Shown here: in pieces, positions 63,713 through 64,000 of the stretch | How the letters are laid out: each line of letters begins with the position of its first letter | How positions within the stretch are numbered: position 1 is the stretch's first letter | Assembly: GCA_937124965.1 (NCBI GenBank) | Contig: CAKZLB010000036.1 | Span: 248,001 to 312,000, forward strand | Length of the DNA stretch: 64,000 nt | Source: an uncultured Bacteroidota bacterium | Lineage (GTDB): Bacteria; Bacteroidota; Bacteroidia; NS11-12g; UBA9320 | Direction: 5' to 3' | Notes under the pieces: model-generated | The model's input: only the letters and a program-made list of their open reading frames with translations | Told to the model about the DNA's origin: nothing | Databases searched by the model: none | Made by a program: the position numbers and the translations under genes

Positions 63713-64000
63713 TTAAAATCTTCCGATAACCTTAAGATTTAAACGCCTACCCGTGAGATAATTAGGAACGCCATACAAATTATTGTTTAAGTCTTCTACC
63801 CAAAAATACGATGCTACGTTATTTACCTGAAGTATATTAAACACCTCAAGACTTAACCACAGAGATTGCAAGGGGCCTCCTTTCGCTGCGTCTTTTGTAA
63901 AACGCTTTACCTCCTTACTAAATCCAATATCAACTCTTCTGTATGCTGGAAGATTGTATGTTTCTTGGTATCTAAATGGTCCATTAAAATAGTACGGCAT
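63713..64000 (-). CDS. TonB-dependent receptor, C-terminal fragment at the window edge
   Basis: At least 95 residues in frame, continuing past the window end; the Met at 64000 is likely internal. The sequence PAYRRVDIGFSKEVKRF, SLWLSLEVFNILQVNNVASY and the closing GRRLNLKVIGRF are typical of the last beta strands of CarboxypepD_reg/TonB-dependent outer-membrane receptors, with an aromatic C-terminal residue. Substrate unknown. It ends 65 bases before the PorP/SprF copy 2 start. Confidence 0.82.
   Translation of the reverse strand: MPYYFNGPFRYQETYNLPAYRRVDIGFSKEVKRFTKDAAKGGPLQSLWLSLEVFNILQVNNVASYFWVEDLNNNLYGVPNYLTGRRLNLKVIGRF

Overview
The window is a chromosome segment of a Bacteroidota bacterium, most likely a marine member of the Flavobacteriales. 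The evidence is a gldK-gldL-gldM-gldN gliding/type IX secretion (T9SS) operon, gldE and gldD next to mutY and ssb, PorP/SprF-family proteins, a T9SS sorting domain on a large secreted protein, TAnnTTTG-type -7 promoter elements with very few Shine-Dalgarno sequences, low GC, and a complete Na+-translocating NQR operon. I see no tRNA, rRNA, CRISPR array, insertion sequence or phage gene. No gene-free gap exceeds 300 bases; the longest are 27850-28127, 23314-23566, 29613-29847 and 2099-2300.

Layout. (1) 1-18215, plus strand: a surface polysaccharide (O-antigen or capsule) cluster with a Wzy-like polymerase, a hexapeptide acyltransferase, a formyltransferase fused to a GINT1_N-like domain, a CapK-like adenylate-forming enzyme, WecB epimerase, six GT4-like glycosyltransferases, two GNAT acetyltransferases, a DegT aminotransferase, a PglC-like initiating phosphosugar transferase and a Gfo/Idh/MocA oxidoreductase. 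A WbuB-like GT4 plus GNAT gene pair occurs twice in tandem. (2) 18268-22606, minus: CpsB-type phosphatase, smpB, hotdog thioesterase, mutS2 and a DUF4296 lipoprotein, mostly chained by 4-base overlaps. (3) 22654-29612: YggS, a lysozyme-like protein, a coiled-coil membrane protein, mazG with a LytS/LytTR two-component system and a small membrane peptide, a small four-cysteine membrane protein, and pepT. (4) 29848-33483: a 1211-residue ELWxxDGT-repeat protein exported by T9SS. (5) 33488-40422, minus: apbE and nqrFEDCBA. (6) 40570-45186, minus: an MFS transporter, a small basic protein, rlmH, rng, a 29-residue AURKAIP1/COX24-like protein, a TPR protein and an HU/IHF protein. (7) 45293-48755, plus: mutY-ssb-gldE-gldD. 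(8) 48764-51316, minus: LysM/M23 protein, ribF and truB. (9) 51509-53868, plus: type 2 IPP isomerase and class II HMG-CoA reductase, implying a mevalonate pathway. (10) 53900-64000, minus: bifunctional FTCD, two gldN-type genes, gldM, gldL, gldK, two PorP/SprF paralogues and the end of a TonB-dependent receptor.

How the parts connect: NqrB and NqrC both carry the SGAT motif that ApbE flavinylates, and ApbE is encoded directly after NqrF. GldKLMN and the PorP/SprF proteins are parts of the machine that would export the ELWxxDGT protein through its C-terminal domain. The most interesting non-gene signals are two minus-strand intrinsic terminators placed at the start of the next co-directional gene. 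One lies inside the apbE signal-peptide codons and the other ends five bases before the MFS start codon, which suggests attenuation. Other items are a 14-bp palindrome in the nqr promoter and a candidate NqrM counterpart at 28128-28328.
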